64,000 nucleotides of DNA from Azolla caroliniana (GCA_043228905.1 JBHGNT010000001.1:20336001-20400000), one strand, 5' to 3'; counted from the stretch's first letter, positions 1-12,045 are shown. Notes: generated from the sequence alone by a model not told the origin. Numbers and translations are program-made.

Positions 1-1374
1 GCAGGAAGGCACAAATTTGTGAAGCTTGCCAACTTGGGAAGCAACCACGATTTCCCTTCCCCAACGAGTGTAACCGGAGCCGGAACAAGCTCGACCTGAT
101 AAACTCCGATGTGTGGGGGCCGACACAAAACGTTAGTCTTGGCGGGAGCCGATATTTCATCTTCTTCATCGACGACTACACGCGCCTCATTGAGAGGAAG
201 AGAGAAGTCTTCGATTGTTTCCGGGACCTCAAAGGGTTCGTGGAAACAGAAACAGAAAGAAAGATCAAGTGCCTGTAATCGGATGGCAGAAAAGAATACT
301 TTTCCGGTCAATTCAACGGTTATCTATAACAGATGGGAATTCGGCGCGAATTAAGTTGTAGATACACACTCGAGCAAAACGGCGTGGCCGAGAGGAAAAA
401 TCGGTCGGTTGTGGAAGCGGCATGGGCAATGCTGGAGGAGAAGAGCTTGCCCAAGTTCTACTAGGCCGAGGCGGTAAGGACCGCGGTATACATCCAGAAC
501 CGGATCGAAGACAAAGTGTCGGCGCACGAGCTATATTTCGGAATGAAGCCGAACTTGCGACACTTACGATTTTTTGGTAGCATTGCGTATGTCCATGTGC
601 CGAAGGAGAAATGGAGAAAGCTGGACGCAAAGGCCGAGAAATGTATCTTGGTCAGTTACTCAGACGAGTAGAAGGGTTATAAGTGTTATAACCCGCACAT
701 CAAACAAGCGTGCATGAGCCGCGACGTTGTGTTTGACGAGTCCGTGTCCTGGTACTTGCCTCCGACTCCGCACGTCACCTCCAATCCTAGTTCTAACGAT
801 GAGGTCAGCGAGACTGAGATGCCTCCGGATGATCCTGAAATCGGGACTCGCCGCGATGGAGAAAGAGATGCACGCATTGGCGGAAAACGAGACCTGGGAC
901 CTGGTTGACGCACCGAAAGGTGTGAAGCTGATCGGATGTAGGTGGGTGTACAAGGTCAAGTACATCACCGACGGCTCGGTCAACCGATACAAGGCCCGGT
1001 TAGTGGCAAAAGGCTACGCGCAGAAACACGACATCGACTACGATGAGACGTTTGCGCCGGTCGCGAAGATGACGACTGTTCGTGTTTTGCTCGCGGTAGC
1101 TGCGGCAAAGGGGTGGCACTTACATCAGATGGATGTAAAGAATGCGTTCCTACAAAGTTAGCTTGAGGAACATGTGTACATGGAACAACCCCCCGGATTT
1201 CACTCCGGAATGAATAGATTGGCAATGTGCCGATTGAAGAAGTCCCTTTACGGACCGAAGCTAGCCCCGCGTGCCTGGAACGCCAAGATCATGCAACAAC
1301 TACGTCGGATGGGCTTTACAACGTCAAAATCGGATTGTTCCCTGTTCATCTGGAAAGGTTGACTCGGTCCGGTG
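1..1374 (+). pseudogene. Copia C1 integrase and N-terminal reverse transcriptase remnant
   Basis: Begins within the GAG-pre-integrase zinc region (motif CEACQLGKQ near base 30), then the integrase core with LDLINSDVWG (first catalytic Asp) and SDGRKEYF (second Asp, preceded by a TAG), and the region GVAERKNR with the catalytic Glu. About 12 residues are missing after FIDDY, and a larger deletion joins the integrase C-terminal linker (about 840) directly to the RT motif [13 protein letters not shown] motifs through DETFAPV and NAFLQ are readable to SDCSLFIWKG. Stops at 277, 463, 670 and 1159, plus frame changes, make it non-functional. Compared with C2 at 13600-14350 the identity is obvious. 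Confidence 0.88.
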
Positions 1375-1388
1375 TCGTGTTACGCGCG

Positions 1389-2174
1389 TGCGTGGAGAAC
1401 GGGGCAGGACCATCGGGGTCTTGGACCGAGAAATAGCTGAGAAGGAGGAGAACGGAAAGGGAACAGACGCACTTGCACACGCACAGACACGGGAGCCCAC
1501 AGAAATCACAGTTCAACAACACAGCAAAACGAGACGACTAGAAATCCAAGTATATGAACACGTATGTATATAAATAAATAAATATATATCAAGACGGTTA
1601 CAACTAACAGGCCGACAAGGCGAACACCGACGCCTGTTCACTCACACAAAGAAGAGCGAGATGGGGACTCTGCCGGAAGCACATGGGCGTTCCTCGGAGC
1701 AGAGTTTGCCTCCCAAAACCTGCGCATAAAATGGTTATGGAGAATGGCAGAGGAGAAGGGCTCGGTCCCAGTCCGGCAGCACTTCGTCCCCTCTAACGCG
1801 CGATACCTTTTTCATTCCTCTCGCTCTCTTTTATAGCTCAAGGAGGGAGGCTGTTATAATCCGTTACATCACATTAATTCTCTGTCCTTTCGGACAGAGA
1901 TACACCTCAATTCTCTCCCTATTGAATGCGTGCTACCTAGGATTTCACCTCAGCCGACTTGTACCTACCTACTTACCATACAACAAAAAGTGTGCTTGCG
2001 TGTAAGGGCCAGTTTACACATGCTAAACTCGGTTTCCGCCTAGGGACGGTTTTCCTCACGATATCCGCCCCCACCTAACCGCGCATCCACCGGTATGCGC
2101 CAAAATTGGGCTCTTGCTGGAGATAACCGGTCCATGCTTTACTCCTCCTCGTCTTCCGGATCGTCATCCGCCTC
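1389..2174 (-). repeat. Left direct repeat of I: pol 3' end, 3' UTR and LTR
   Basis: About 786 bp repeated at 4492-5275, roughly 95 percent identical by eye. Read on the minus strand it has the last 12 or so pol codons (stop at 2139), a 3' UTR of about 115 bp, then an LTR beginning TGTGTAAACTGG (2020) and ending CCACGCA (1389). A TATA-like CTATAAAAGAG on the minus strand near 1830-1840 supports the orientation. The exact LTR start is uncertain (TG at 2020 or nearer pol). Confidence 0.75.
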
Positions 2175-4491
2175 GGACCGCCCGTCGTTGCCGTCCATGC
2201 TTTCCAGATTCGGCTCACACTCGTGTCGTTTCTTAAACTCTTTGACCCTCTTCCCCGCTATCGGTATTGCCATCCCCGTACCGTCGAGCTCCGCAAGATG
2301 GTAGGTCCCGTTGTCGTTGGCGCCTGTCACCACGTAAGGCCCGAACCACCTCCTTGCAAACTTCCGCGTTGCCCTGTGCTGGTTGTTGAGGCTGCTGCCA
2401 TACACTAGGACCCTGTCGCCTTCCTCGATTTTCTTCGGTCGCAGTCGGTGAGTCCGGTCAAACCGCCCTTTGTTATTCAACCTTGCCAACCGAAGCTTCT
2501 CCGCGGCTCATTCCACGTCCTCCGGCCTTCGCTGGAGCTGTCGAATCCGTGCCGCTAACACCTCCTCCCGGTTCATCTCATCTCTCCAGTCCACCGTGGC
2601 CCATGAGGAGATGGTTCGCTCTGTTGGCATGATCAGGCTCTGTCCGTACATAAGCTCTGCCGGCATGAACCCGGTTACCGAACTGTGCGTAGTTCGGTCC
2701 GCCCACAAGGCATAAGGTAGCAGTCGCGGCCAGTTCCTGACTTGGCCTTCACACGCCCGTACTAGCACTTTGACGATTGGCCCGTGTCAGCGCTCCACCT
2801 AGCCGTTAGCCTTCGGATTGTACGCTGTGGTGAGCGAGAGTTTGACCCCTAGTCGGTCAAACAACTCTTCAACCTCTTGCGCGTCCAACTCTCCGCGGTC
2901 AGCCACGATCTTTCCTAAGCTCCCGTATCGACATATCACATCCTCAATCAAAAACTGGCACACAGCCGCGGTCGTTTTGTTCTGCAGCGCTCGGCCTTCA
3001 ACCTGGTTCGTCAGATCCTCTCGAGCCAGCACTAGATACCGCATTTGTCCTACCCCCATTGCCATCGTCACCAAATGCACCATCCATTTGAAGTGGACGG
3101 TCGGAGGGTAGGTCGGGTGAAGCTCGTCTCGGTGTCAGACTATGGAGTGCATCTGACAACTTTCACAAGTCGTCACGAACCGATGCACGTCCCGGTACAG
3201 TCCCGGACACCAGTACTTCCCCTTTAGCTTCTCGAACGTGGCCCACGTTCTACGGTGTCCGGCCCAGGGACTCTCGTGGTAGGCCTCCAACAACTCCTCC
3301 TGTTCCTCCTTCTTCGCCACCACTCGGAGTGGGATGCCGTCCCTCTTCTTCGGGTGCTTCCATATGTACCCGCCTCGAAGGAAGAATCGGTACGCTTTCT
3401 TCCGGATCCGGTTGGTCTCTTCCTTCGTCCACGCCGCGTCCGGTGTCATTGTTTTCAGGAGCCCGTCGATCTGGAGTCACTCCCCGTCATACTTGCTCTC
3501 ATTGAATTCGTTCAGCGCCGGAGTGTCCCCTTTCCTCGTCATCATGTTAGCCGACCCGAAAAAATCCTCGCCGACTTCTTCGTCATCTGAAACAATGCCG
3601 TCTTCGTCATGAACCTCGCTCTCGAAAGCATGTCGGCCATGGCGTTATCCTTTCTGGAGATGTGCCGTATCTCCGGGTTTAGGGACTTAATGTACACTAT
3701 CCACCGGAGCATTGCTAGGTCCGGCGTTGCGCATCCGGAAACTATGCCGAGAATCGGCAGGCAGTCCGTCTCGATGATCACTTCCGTCCCGATTAGATAG
3801 TCTTTATCGGCCTTTACCGCCGAAACGTTACCCCAGAGTTCGCGTTTGAACTGGGCGTATCCTCGCTGTCGCTCACTGAGGACCTTCTTGCCGAACCGGA
3901 TGGGGAACCTTGTGCCAACGTCATCCTCTTGGTTGATCACCCATCCGATCCCGGTCGGACTCGTGTCTACGGTTACGTAAATCGGAGTGTCTTTGCCGTA
4001 CACAGCCTTTCGGAGCGCCGGTGCTGTGGGAAGTGCTTCCTTCATCTTTCGGACTGACTCTGTATGCTCGTCTCCCCACTCGAATTTACGCCCTTTCTTC
4101 AGCAACCCATACAGTGGCTCCGCGACGTGGGCGTAATGTGGGATCCAGATATGGTAGAACGCGCATGCTCCCAAGAATCTGAGAACCTCCGTAACCGAAT
4201 TGCAGTCATGCTTCATCGCGGAGATGGCTTCCACCTTGGCCGGAGACAGCTTCCGACCATATTGTCCCTATAGGTGCCCGACGAACATGATCTCTGATTG
4301 CCCGAAGGCTGATTTTTCCCCAAAGAAGGTGAGCCTCGCGCCTTCTAGTCTCTGCAGCACCTTCTCGCAGTCATCGATGTGAGTCGCCACGAAATTGCGA
4401 CATCCGTCCGGTCCGATTGTGTCGTCCTTTTCCTCCACCGGGCATCCCCTGATTGGGATGTTGTCTAAGAATGGCATAGTGATGTTCGGGA
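2139..4491 (-). pseudogene. Gypsy element I: RT end, RNase H and integrase
   Basis: Minus strand, N to C: RT from the catalytic box (positions 4460-4471 read FLDN, so the second catalytic Asp is Asn), RT/RNase H region with YVTVDTSPTGIGW and HISRKDNAMADMLSR, integrase zinc finger with CESCQMH, integrase core with VADRGELD and YNPKANG, and an integrase C-terminal domain ending in an acidic tail DDDPEDEEE. Broken by several stops (for example near 2800 and 3540) and frameshifts. Same lineage as H, which has the RT half missing here. The RT start abuts the LTR end at 4491/4492, so the internal 5' half was deleted. Confidence 0.85.
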
Positions 4492-5275
4492 TGCGTGGAG
4501 AACGAGGTGGGACCACCGGGGTCTTGGACCGAGAAATAGCTGAGAAGGAGGAGAACAGAAAGGCAACAGATGCACTTGCACACGCACAGACACGAGAGCA
4601 CACAGGAATCACAGTTCAACAACACAACAAAACGAGACGACTAGAAGTCCGAGTATATGTACACGTATGTATATAAATATATATATATATCAAGATGGTT
4701 ACAACTAATAGGCCGGCAAGGCGAACACCGACGCCTGTTCACTCATACATAGAAGAGCGAGATGGGGACTCTGCTGGAAGCACATGGGTGTTCCTCGGAG
4801 CAGAGTCTGCCTCCCAAAACCTGCGCATAAAATGGCTATGGAGAATGGCAAAGGAGAAGGGCTCGGTCCTAGTCCGGCAACACTTCGTCCCCTCTAATGC
4901 ACGATACCTTTTTCATTCCTCTCCCTCTCTTTTATAGCTCAAGGAGGGAGGCTGTTATCATCCGTTACATCACATTAATTATCTGTCCTTTCGGACAGAT
5001 ATACACCTCGATTCTCTCCCTATTGAATGTGTGCTACCTAGGATTTCACCTCAGCCGACTTGTACCTACCTACTTACCATACAACGAAAAGTGTGCTTGC
5101 GTGTAAGGGCCAGTTTACACATGCTAAACTCGGTTTCCGCCTAGGGACGGTTTTCCTCACGATATCCGCCCCCACCTAACCGCGCATCCACCGGTATGCG
5201 CCAAAATTGGGCTCTTGCTGGAGATAACCGGTCCATGCTTTACTCCTCCTCGTCTTCCGGATCGTCATCCGCCTC
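4492..5275 (-). repeat. Right direct repeat of I: LTR preceded by pol 3' end
   Basis: Copy of 1389-2174. Minus-strand LTR ends CCACGCA at 4492 and is followed at once by RT codons instead of a primer site. Its upstream side (5238-5275) repeats the C-terminal integrase codons. TATA-like CTATAAAAGAG lies near 4930-4941. A run of TATATA at 4676-4689 differs from the left copy. Confidence 0.75.
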
Positions 5276-5284
5276 CACCTAACT

Positions 5285-6521
5285 GGTCAGTATTTTACTA
5301 TATGTTGATGACTTGGTCATGACCGGCGCCGACCTAGGTGAAATCGACCGCGTGAAGCTCCAGCTTGCGGCATCGTTCGACATGAAGGATCTGGGGGATC
5401 TTCATTACTTCCTCGGGATCGAAGTGATCCATACCCCTGAAGGCATATTGATAAGCCAACACTATTATGTGTTGAGTATGCTCTTCAAATTCGGGATGGC
5501 CGACTGTAAGTCCGTCTCGACTCCTCTGGATAGAACCGTCAAGCTTCGCCCCAATTCCGGAAAGGTATGTGACCCGACAAGGTTCCGACAAATTTTCGGA
5601 AGCCTTATCTACTTGACAATCACCCGACCCAATCTTAGTTATCCGGTTGGGGTGATCAGTCAGTTTGTGGCACGATCTACCGAGGAGCACCTTCAGTGTG
5701 CACAACGCGTACTGCGGTACGTAAGCGGCACTAACGATCGGGGACTGCTATATCGGATCGGTACAACCTCGTAGTTGGTTGGCTACACCGATGTTGATTG
5801 GGCCGGCAACGCCGCGGATCGCCGATCCACGTCTGGATACACATTCTCTCTTGGGAGTGCCGCGATAGCGTGGAGCAGTAAGAAGTAGCCGACAGTTGCA
5901 TTGTTGAGCACCGAAGCTGAGTACCGAGGAGCGGCTATCGCGACATGCGAAGCCATATGGTTGCAATGGCTACTTAAGGACTTGCAAGAGGAGGTGTCCG
6001 ATCCGATGACGATCTACTGCGACAACCTCAGCAGCATCTAGCTCGCGAAGAACCCCGTTTTCCACGCACGGACCAAGCACATTGACGTGCGCTACCATTT
6101 TGTCCATGAGCGTGTCCTTTTTGGTGAAGTCGAACTTCAATATGTTCCGACGGATCGGCAAACTGCCGACATCTTCACCAAGCCTCTTGGTCTGGACAAG
6201 TTGCGGCAATTCTCGGGTACGCTTGGGTTGTGTCACCTCGACGTGCCAAACTTGAGGGGGAGAGACATCCCGAATGACCATGGAAGAGGGAGAGAAGTTC
6301 CAGAAGACGAAGACCGCGACACCGAGTCGGATGACGAATTCGACTTTGGATCGGCTAAAGGAGCCGAGGGCGGATCCGTGGGAGAGTCCAAAAGCGGACA
6401 TAAGGGGAGCAACCGAAAGAAAGAGCTGAAGCAAACCAAGCATGGGGGAGATGACGCCGTCAAGGGCAAGAAGACCGAAGACGAGTTGGAGACAGCCAAC
6501 TCGGACGAGAGCGAAAACTGA
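5285..6521 (+). pseudogene. Copia C1 RT C-terminus, RNase H and charged tail
   Basis: RT resumes with SILLYVDDLV (YVDD codons 5301-5312), continues through LGDLHYFLGIEV and the RNase H region with DRRSTSGYTFSLGSA and the terminal FTKPLG motif near 6175-6190. Stop codons at 5773, 5887 and 6040. After the usual copia end the frame continues about 100 residues (6241-6521) as a Glu/Asp/Lys-rich tail ending near DELETANSDESEN, homologous to tails in C4 and C5. Function of the tail is unknown. Confidence 0.87.
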
Positions 6522-6776
6522 TCGTAGGTAGCTGAGTCGGTTCAGATGTTTGATTCGGATACACTGAATAAACCGAGGGCCAAGCGGAAAAGAAGACAAC
6601 AGGAGAAGCGCCAACACCGCGACAGCAAGGGAGCTTTGAAGGGTTGTGGGAGCAAACAAGCCGACCGGAAGGGTCGAAGCGCATGGAGTCGAACAGGCTG
6701 AGGAGTGCGAGTGAGGCGTGGAGCCAGGAGGAACCAGAGCGATGATCGAGAAGATCCAGAAGAGCGTCAAGTTGAG

Positions 6777-6788
6777 CTTGAGGGGGAG
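6777..6788 (+). other. Polypurine tract of copia C1
   Basis: CTTGAGGGGGAG directly before the 3' LTR TG; the same GAGCTTGAGGGGGAG occurs before the LTRs of C4 and, on the minus strand, a variant before C5. Expected plus-strand DNA primer. Confidence 0.85.
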
Positions 6789-7226
6789 TGTTGAGAGACA
6801 AGCTCAACATCGGCTGGATCGGCTGAGCAAGCTGAGGACCGGATCGGTTGGGACCGATCGGTTAGGCCGGACCGGTGCGTAAAAGGGATACGCAAACCGG
6901 TGTGTAACGAGAGGCCGTATCAGTGCGTAAACCGAAAGGCCGTTAGAGAGATATTCCTCGTAAGGAATAGTTTTGGGAGTAAGTGTCGAGGCTCATTTAT
7001 GAGTAGTGAAGTACTGTTAGTACTTGTGTCAGCCCGATTGTCAGGGCTTGTATAAAAGGTGCTCACTGATCACGGTGTATGTACAGATTGAGTATTATAT
7101 TTGAATTTAGTTCTGTGTGTTCTCTCTCTGTCTCCCTTGCGTACTGTGTATATTCAAGCTCTCCATTAAACCTATGTATTTTCTTAGTGTTCATTTTTCT
7201 ATTGCTTCCGCACATAATCTTTCACA
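6789..7226 (+). repeat. 3' LTR of copia C1
   Basis: Starts TGTTGAGAGACAAGCTC and ends CTTCCGCACATAATCTTTCACA (TG...CA). It contains GGCTTGTATAAAAGG (TATA, about 7047-7061), and the same layout as the LTRs of C2, C3/C4 and C5. About 438 bp; partner LTR is outside the window. Confidence 0.85.
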
Positions 7227-7391
7227 TAGACACTTGGAAATATTCCTACATACTGATTACAAGATTAGGTTATTGAAATTCTAAAATCTAGAGTATAGAA
7301 AAATGATGGTCTGCTAGTAAACTTGTCATTTGCAACATCAATTATTTGGATTAACGTCTTAAGCTACAAGGCCAATGTTACATTACTATTA

Positions 7392-8841
7392 TAGGAATTT
7401 GAATTTGACATCGTTCATCGACTAGGGGTGCAACATGCCGTAGCTGACTATTTAAGTCGACTGTATTTAGGAGAACCAGGCATCGGTGTTCGGGATCACT
7501 TTCCGGATGCACAACTATTTCGGGTGGAAGTTGAGAATACGATGGAAGTCGATGATGAAATCATTGATTGATGAATCACTGAAATGACGATATTTCTTAG
7601 TATCGGATTACCACCTGAGGGCATGTCACCTGATGAACGGAAACGACTCGTGGTTCAGAGTCGGAATTTCTGCTTGCCCAAGGAAACCTTATATCATAAA
7701 GGAGCGGATGGAATTTGGAGGACGACGATTTGGCAATTCGAAAAAGAAGCCATTCTACGTGAAGCACATTGCAGTATAGTCGGAGGTCATTATGCAAGAG
7801 AAACGACGGCCCAAAAGATTTGGAATAGTAGACTATGGTGGAGTATTGTCGACAATGCGACTTGTGTCAATGTATGGGCCAACCTAATGAAAAGGATCGG
7901 ATACCTCATCAACCAATGTTGCCGCTCGAACCTTTTCAAAAATGGGGTCTCAATTTTGTCAAGCCATCTAAACCGGCGGCGACAAGAACAAGTAACTGAT
8001 ATGTCATAGTCGCTACCGACTACTGTACGAAATGGGTCGAAGCCAAAGTTTTGCGAGATAATATGGTAGCTTCAACCGCTAAGTTTTTATACGAATGGGC
8101 ATATGGTGCAAATTCGGTTGTCCAATCGAACTTGTCATTGATCAAGGTACTCATTTTGTTAATAAAGTTATTTTTAAATTATCCCACTATTATGCAGTAG
8201 TGCACAAAAGAAGTACACCATATTACCCGCAAGCAAATGGATTAGCCGAATCTACGAACAAAACAGTCCAAACTATTTTGAAAAAAATAGTGAATGAAAA
8301 TCACACTGATTGGGATCAGAAGCTTCACATTGCTTTATGGGCCTACCGAACGACATACAAAATGATGATTTGATCGACTCCATTCAAGATGGCATTCGGT
8401 TTAGAGGAAATTATGCCAATAGAATTTCAAATTTCGAGCTTAAGAGTTCAAGTAATAGAGCGTCTGGATGAAGAACAGTCGGAGCAAATTTGGAAAGAGT
8501 AGTTGCTAAATCTAGAGGAAGGTCAATTGCAATCAATGTGGTATTTGGAGCAAAAACAACGAAAAATGAAGGAATTTGTCGATTGACATTGCAAAAGTAA
8601 GGAAAAATTGTTCGACATCGGTAAACCAGTTTTGGTGTTTCAGACCAAAATGGGGACTATGCCTAGAAAATGGCGGTTTAGATGGACAGGCCCATTTTGG
8701 ATTGTCAACAACTACAATGGCACGCACCAAATCGGTACGTTAGCAGGAGAAGTATTACCGAAATGGCTCAATGGTTTTCATGTCAAACCATACCAAGGGC
8801 TGACTCTGGCAAATCTATTCCAATGGCAGTCAGCCGACTAG
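7392..8841 (+). pseudogene. Gypsy G RNase H end and integrase
   Basis: Starts with the RNase H/connection motif HRLGVQHAVADYLSRL, then DERKRLVVQSRNFCL and LYHKGADGIWR, the integrase zinc finger region (the CDLCQ part is corrupted near 7860), a core with IDQGTHF (second Asp) and YYPQANGLAESTNK (catalytic Glu), and the C-terminal RWTGPFW motif. Many stops (7571, 8008, 8371, 8500, 8584) and frameshifts. The same motifs occur in E at 62190-63674. Confidence 0.85.
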
Positions 8842-9381
8842 CTGTAAGGGTCGGAAGGTTATACTTGTAAATGTTATTATGAAAAAAAAAGGAAAAAGAA
8901 AAAACAAGAAAAAAAAACTGGTAAAATAGAAAAAGAGAAAAAGAAAGAAACAAAAAATTGAAAACCAAATATTTTCTTGCCATCATTACTTCTTGGTACG
9001 GCTCTTATCAGAATATATAAGGACATGGAAATTATGATTCTGTCATGATTTCAAGTGGTGGCTATTCAATAGGCCTTAATAGAAGATTCTAAATCTACTA
9101 TATCCTATCTCGAGTTATGGACCACTCTCTATCAAAAACTTTTTCAAATCATCCTCTCTTTACAGAAAAACGTAGGCAAACACTAGAGCACAGATGAATA
9201 CAAATGAACGGAGCATTTTTCGCAAACAAATAGGCAAGAAGTGCAACAACGGTTAGCAAGAGACATACACGACGTCAACTTAACCTTGATGATTCACACA
9301 CGATTAGACAACTGAATTGTTATCAGAGTACCGAGCAACAATCTGTGTCAAACACAAAGAATAGTGGTATATCATGACAAT
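8842..9381 (+). other. Spacer of G with A/G-rich tract
   Basis: No ORF of note. 8878-8960 is an almost pure A/G run on the plus strand. Comparable purine-rich runs follow the pol stop in D (minus, 30944-30976) and E (63709-63735). The rest holds no signal I can name. Confidence 0.6.
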
Positions 9382-11626
9382 ATGCCGATCCAAGTTTCTG
9401 ATAGTCTGCGTAAATGGCTGAAGACCAACGAGCTTGAATGATACCTACGGGTTGCGGATACCGAGCCACATCCACCGGCAGTTGAAGTAGTCAAAGAAAT
9501 CAATGTCGACAAGATTTCTAATCAACAAGTATGTCGATTTCTAAATCTGAAGAAGGAAGGATACAATCTGATGGATTCATTAGAAAAAGAGGTCATGGAA
9601 TCCTATTTCGGACCGTACTCACCATCGGCTAAATCCTATCGGACATTCAGAGGTAAAGATCTCTTTTCTTTCATGATGTTGCAATGTTTCTATTAGACGT
9701 GACATGTGTTAACCCATGGCAATATTGTATGCCGAAATAGAGGGCCGGTTTTATAATCACCACATATGAAGGTTCGAAGGTAGACGGGGGGGTACATCAC
9801 AGGTGTTGTGTTATGAGAACAAATGCACGGGGTGCAACATGGAAAACCAATGAAGCCGATCTTTGCAAATTGGTTGATGGTATTATGTCACACTAGAGCC
9901 ACTGAAACAAGAGAAGAAGCAGGCTTCACGAGCAGGGCCAAAGGAATCGGTAAGACGAACTATACCATGGGAAGAATGGCAAGAAGAGCTGGAACTTGAA
10001 ACTCAGCAACCACCCAACATACGAGTACCAGGATCAGAACCAGGCAACAATAGACAATGGGAAGACGACTTACAACACGAAGAAATGATGACAACACGGC
10101 CGGAAGAAGACCAACAACAACAACAAATGGAGAAGGAGAAAGAAGATCAACAATCAGAGAATAGAAAATGACAATCGGAGCAACAAGATTGACTAAGAAA
10201 ATGGACGAAGCAGGCAGCTAATCGAATGCGGCCAGAACAACCACCCACTATGAAGGAAGTGCCAGCAATGACTCAGGAAAAGACAACCACATCCGCGCCA
10301 TCAACGACAACTGTACCAGTCGATTCAGTGCCGAAAGAGACTACCACAACCCACATGATAAGAAGGGTTGATTCAATTTCAACTATAGTAAAGGAAAAAT
10401 GCCAAGTGTCAGAGGTCGCACCAAGAGACATTTTTTTAAAACCCGATACGCCACTAGCTGTACATGAAATAGCTGCCATACTTAGGTTTGGCACATCTTA
10501 TGGGCTGATAGACTGGTTAGCTAAAAGGTTGCAATTTGCGTCATAACAGCTAGCCTAGGAACACAAGGACAGAGAAATGATTGAGAAGGCGATGCTAGGA
10601 GCATTAGAGCTAGAGGACGAATGGGAACTACAAAGAATCGGCTGGCAACGAGATGCTCGAAACAAAGGTATGGCCATACAACCTTCTCCTCTTCACACCG
10701 CTCTGATTGAAACACACCTAGAATTGGCCAAAATCACACAAGAGGCCAAGGACATTGTTGTGGTATGTAAGAGAGCGGAGAAAGCATTGGAGTAGATGCA
10801 AAGGGAATGGTCAACAACTAAAAAGACCAATGAGGAATTAACAAGTGGGCTACAAGACGTAGAAACAAAGTTGAAGAAGGCGGAACATCGAATCCAAGGT
10901 TATGAATCCCAAAGGTCGCACGTACTAGATGCCTCATTGGAGGCGAAATTGGCCGTACAAGTAGCCAACATTAAATAGGCTACTAAAAGGGCAAAAGAGG
11001 CCGAAGCTGAACAAGAAACAATTACCAAATGCCTACAGGCCATTCAGGAAGCACTGGAAGCAATCACATAGGCGCGATAGGAGGAACAAGAGAAGAAAGA
11101 AGAGCTTGAGTTATATATCCAAGTGCAAGAGGAGACATATGCCAAATTTGTAGCCAAGGTAGAAATGTCAAGGGACGAGTTCGATAGGAAGTACAGGGAC
11201 CTAGAGGAAAAATACGAGTAGAAACGCCACGCCCTAATAGTAGCAGAGGCAAAACTCCAGTTCGACCACAACACAGCTGAGAACCTCTATCATGAATTAC
11301 AAAAAGAAATTGATAGTCTCAAATACAAGCATTCTATAGGGGGAGAGAAGGTTTGACCCATACTTATGCGACATAAGGAGCACACACGCTTGATGATTTC
11401 TGAGTCGTTAGACAAGGGCTAGAAAACATGGTTGGCACAAGTAGCAAAATTACAACCGCTATGAGTCGACCATGAGAACCGGAAAAAGCAAGGACCGTGG
11501 TTCTTCAAGATGATTGAAGCAAGTATAAACACGGTCTGGGAGGAGTTGGCTAACGACATTTATGAGTTCACTGCACAACACATGGAGGAAATTAATAGGA
11601 TGTTGGATGAATTCGAAGACCAAAAA
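9382..11626 (+). pseudogene. ORF3 of gypsy G: post-integrase coiled-coil protein
   Basis: ATG at 9382 opens a broken frame homologous to ORF3 of D. Shared blocks: N-terminal SLRKWLKTNELE (D: ALQWMTENGLEG), ESYFGPYSPSAKSYRT near 9600 (D: FEYFGEYSLGSKAYRT), GFIITTYEGSKVD near 9750 (D: GFVIAAYEGLRVD), then a Gln/Glu/Thr-rich stretch, a long Lys/Glu/Ala coiled coil (10560-11330), and a C-terminal block FFKMIEASINTVWEEL near 11500 that matches D. Many stops. Function unknown; not Gag, Pol or Env by any motif I recognise. Confidence 0.7.
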
Positions 11627-11630
11627 ATAG

Positions 11631-11879
11631 TGTTGAGAGGGCAAGTTGAACCGGATCCGGATCGGGGAGATGGATCGGAGAGCCAGATTCGAGTGCGAAC
11701 CGGAAGCCTAGTAGTAGCCCAGACTACTAGGTAGTTGTTGTCTCATAGTTAGTGTCAGTCACTCGTAGGATCATTGAAGTACACTGTACTTCTGTCAGTC
11801 CTTCTAAGGACTTGTATAAATAGTCTTGTGTAAACACATTGTATGTGTATAGAGAACTATTGTTTTGAATCTACTTTTA

Positions 11880-11944
<65 letters not shown>

Positions 11945-12045
11945 CCGTGCATATTCTCTGTGTGAAGCTTCCATTGGACATTCTCATCTCTGTTGCAATC
12001 CGGCTAAGGCAGTTTGTTGAACGCTTCCGCACGTTTACTTTTTCA
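11631..12045 (+). repeat. 5' LTR of copia C2
   Basis: TGTTGAGAGGGCAAGTTGAA to ...CTTCCGCACGTTTACTTTTTCA. TATA-like GGACTTGTATAAATAG near 11810-11825. It contains a (CT)n microsatellite. Same family as the C1 and C3/C4 LTRs. Confidence 0.88.
11883..11937. repeat. (CT)n microsatellite in C2 LTR
   Basis: About 27 uninterrupted CT units in the transcribed part of the LTR. Other pyrimidine runs occur in the LTR leaders of B (20130-20180), A and C4. Confidence 0.95.

Larger units (their letters stand above)
1375..5284 (-). mobile_element. Rearranged Ty3/gypsy fragment I inside copia C1
   Basis: Minus-strand gypsy remnant placed precisely in the copia RT: left copia ends in ...GGTCCGGT and right copia resumes ...GGTCAG before YVDD. 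On the minus strand the order is: last codons of pol plus 3' UTR, LTR, RT (from the FLDN box), RNase H, integrase, 3' UTR, LTR. Gag, protease, the first half of RT and the primer site are absent, and the right LTR is preceded by an extra copy of the pol end. Related by RT sequence to element H (50858-51230). No clear target duplication beyond GGT. Confidence 0.8.
1..7226 (+). mobile_element. Copia retrotransposon C1 (3' part), interrupted by element I
   Basis: Downstream part of a Ty1/copia element that enters from the left edge. Order is integrase, RT, RNase H, a charged C-terminal tail, polypurine tract, 3' LTR, which is the copia order. Its 5' LTR, gag and protease lie outside the window. 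The RT reading is broken at about 1374 and resumes at about 5285 just before the YVDD box, because gypsy fragment I sits between. Its 3' LTR abuts gypsy G at 7227, so C1 probably inserted into G. Many stops; non-autonomous. Confidence 0.9.
7227..11630 (+). mobile_element. Decayed Tat-like gypsy element G, 3' half
   Basis: Plus-strand remnant with the end of RNase H, integrase, an A/G-rich spacer and a post-integrase ORF (ORF3). Homologous to D (minus) and E (plus). Bounded on the left by the C1 LTR and on the right by the C2 5' LTR, so both of its ends are lost. 7227-7300 is too decayed to assign. The most degenerate copy of this family in the window. Confidence 0.8.

Noticed and set aside
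5970-6770. Minus-strand ORF of 266 codons
   Set aside because: Lies antisense to copia C1 RNase H and its charged tail, which align with C4 and C5 on the plus strand. No motif of its own.
9641-9720. An intron or host exon in the G ORF3 region
   Set aside because: The break is explained by frameshifts and stops relative to D ORF3; similarity resumes at the YEG motif.
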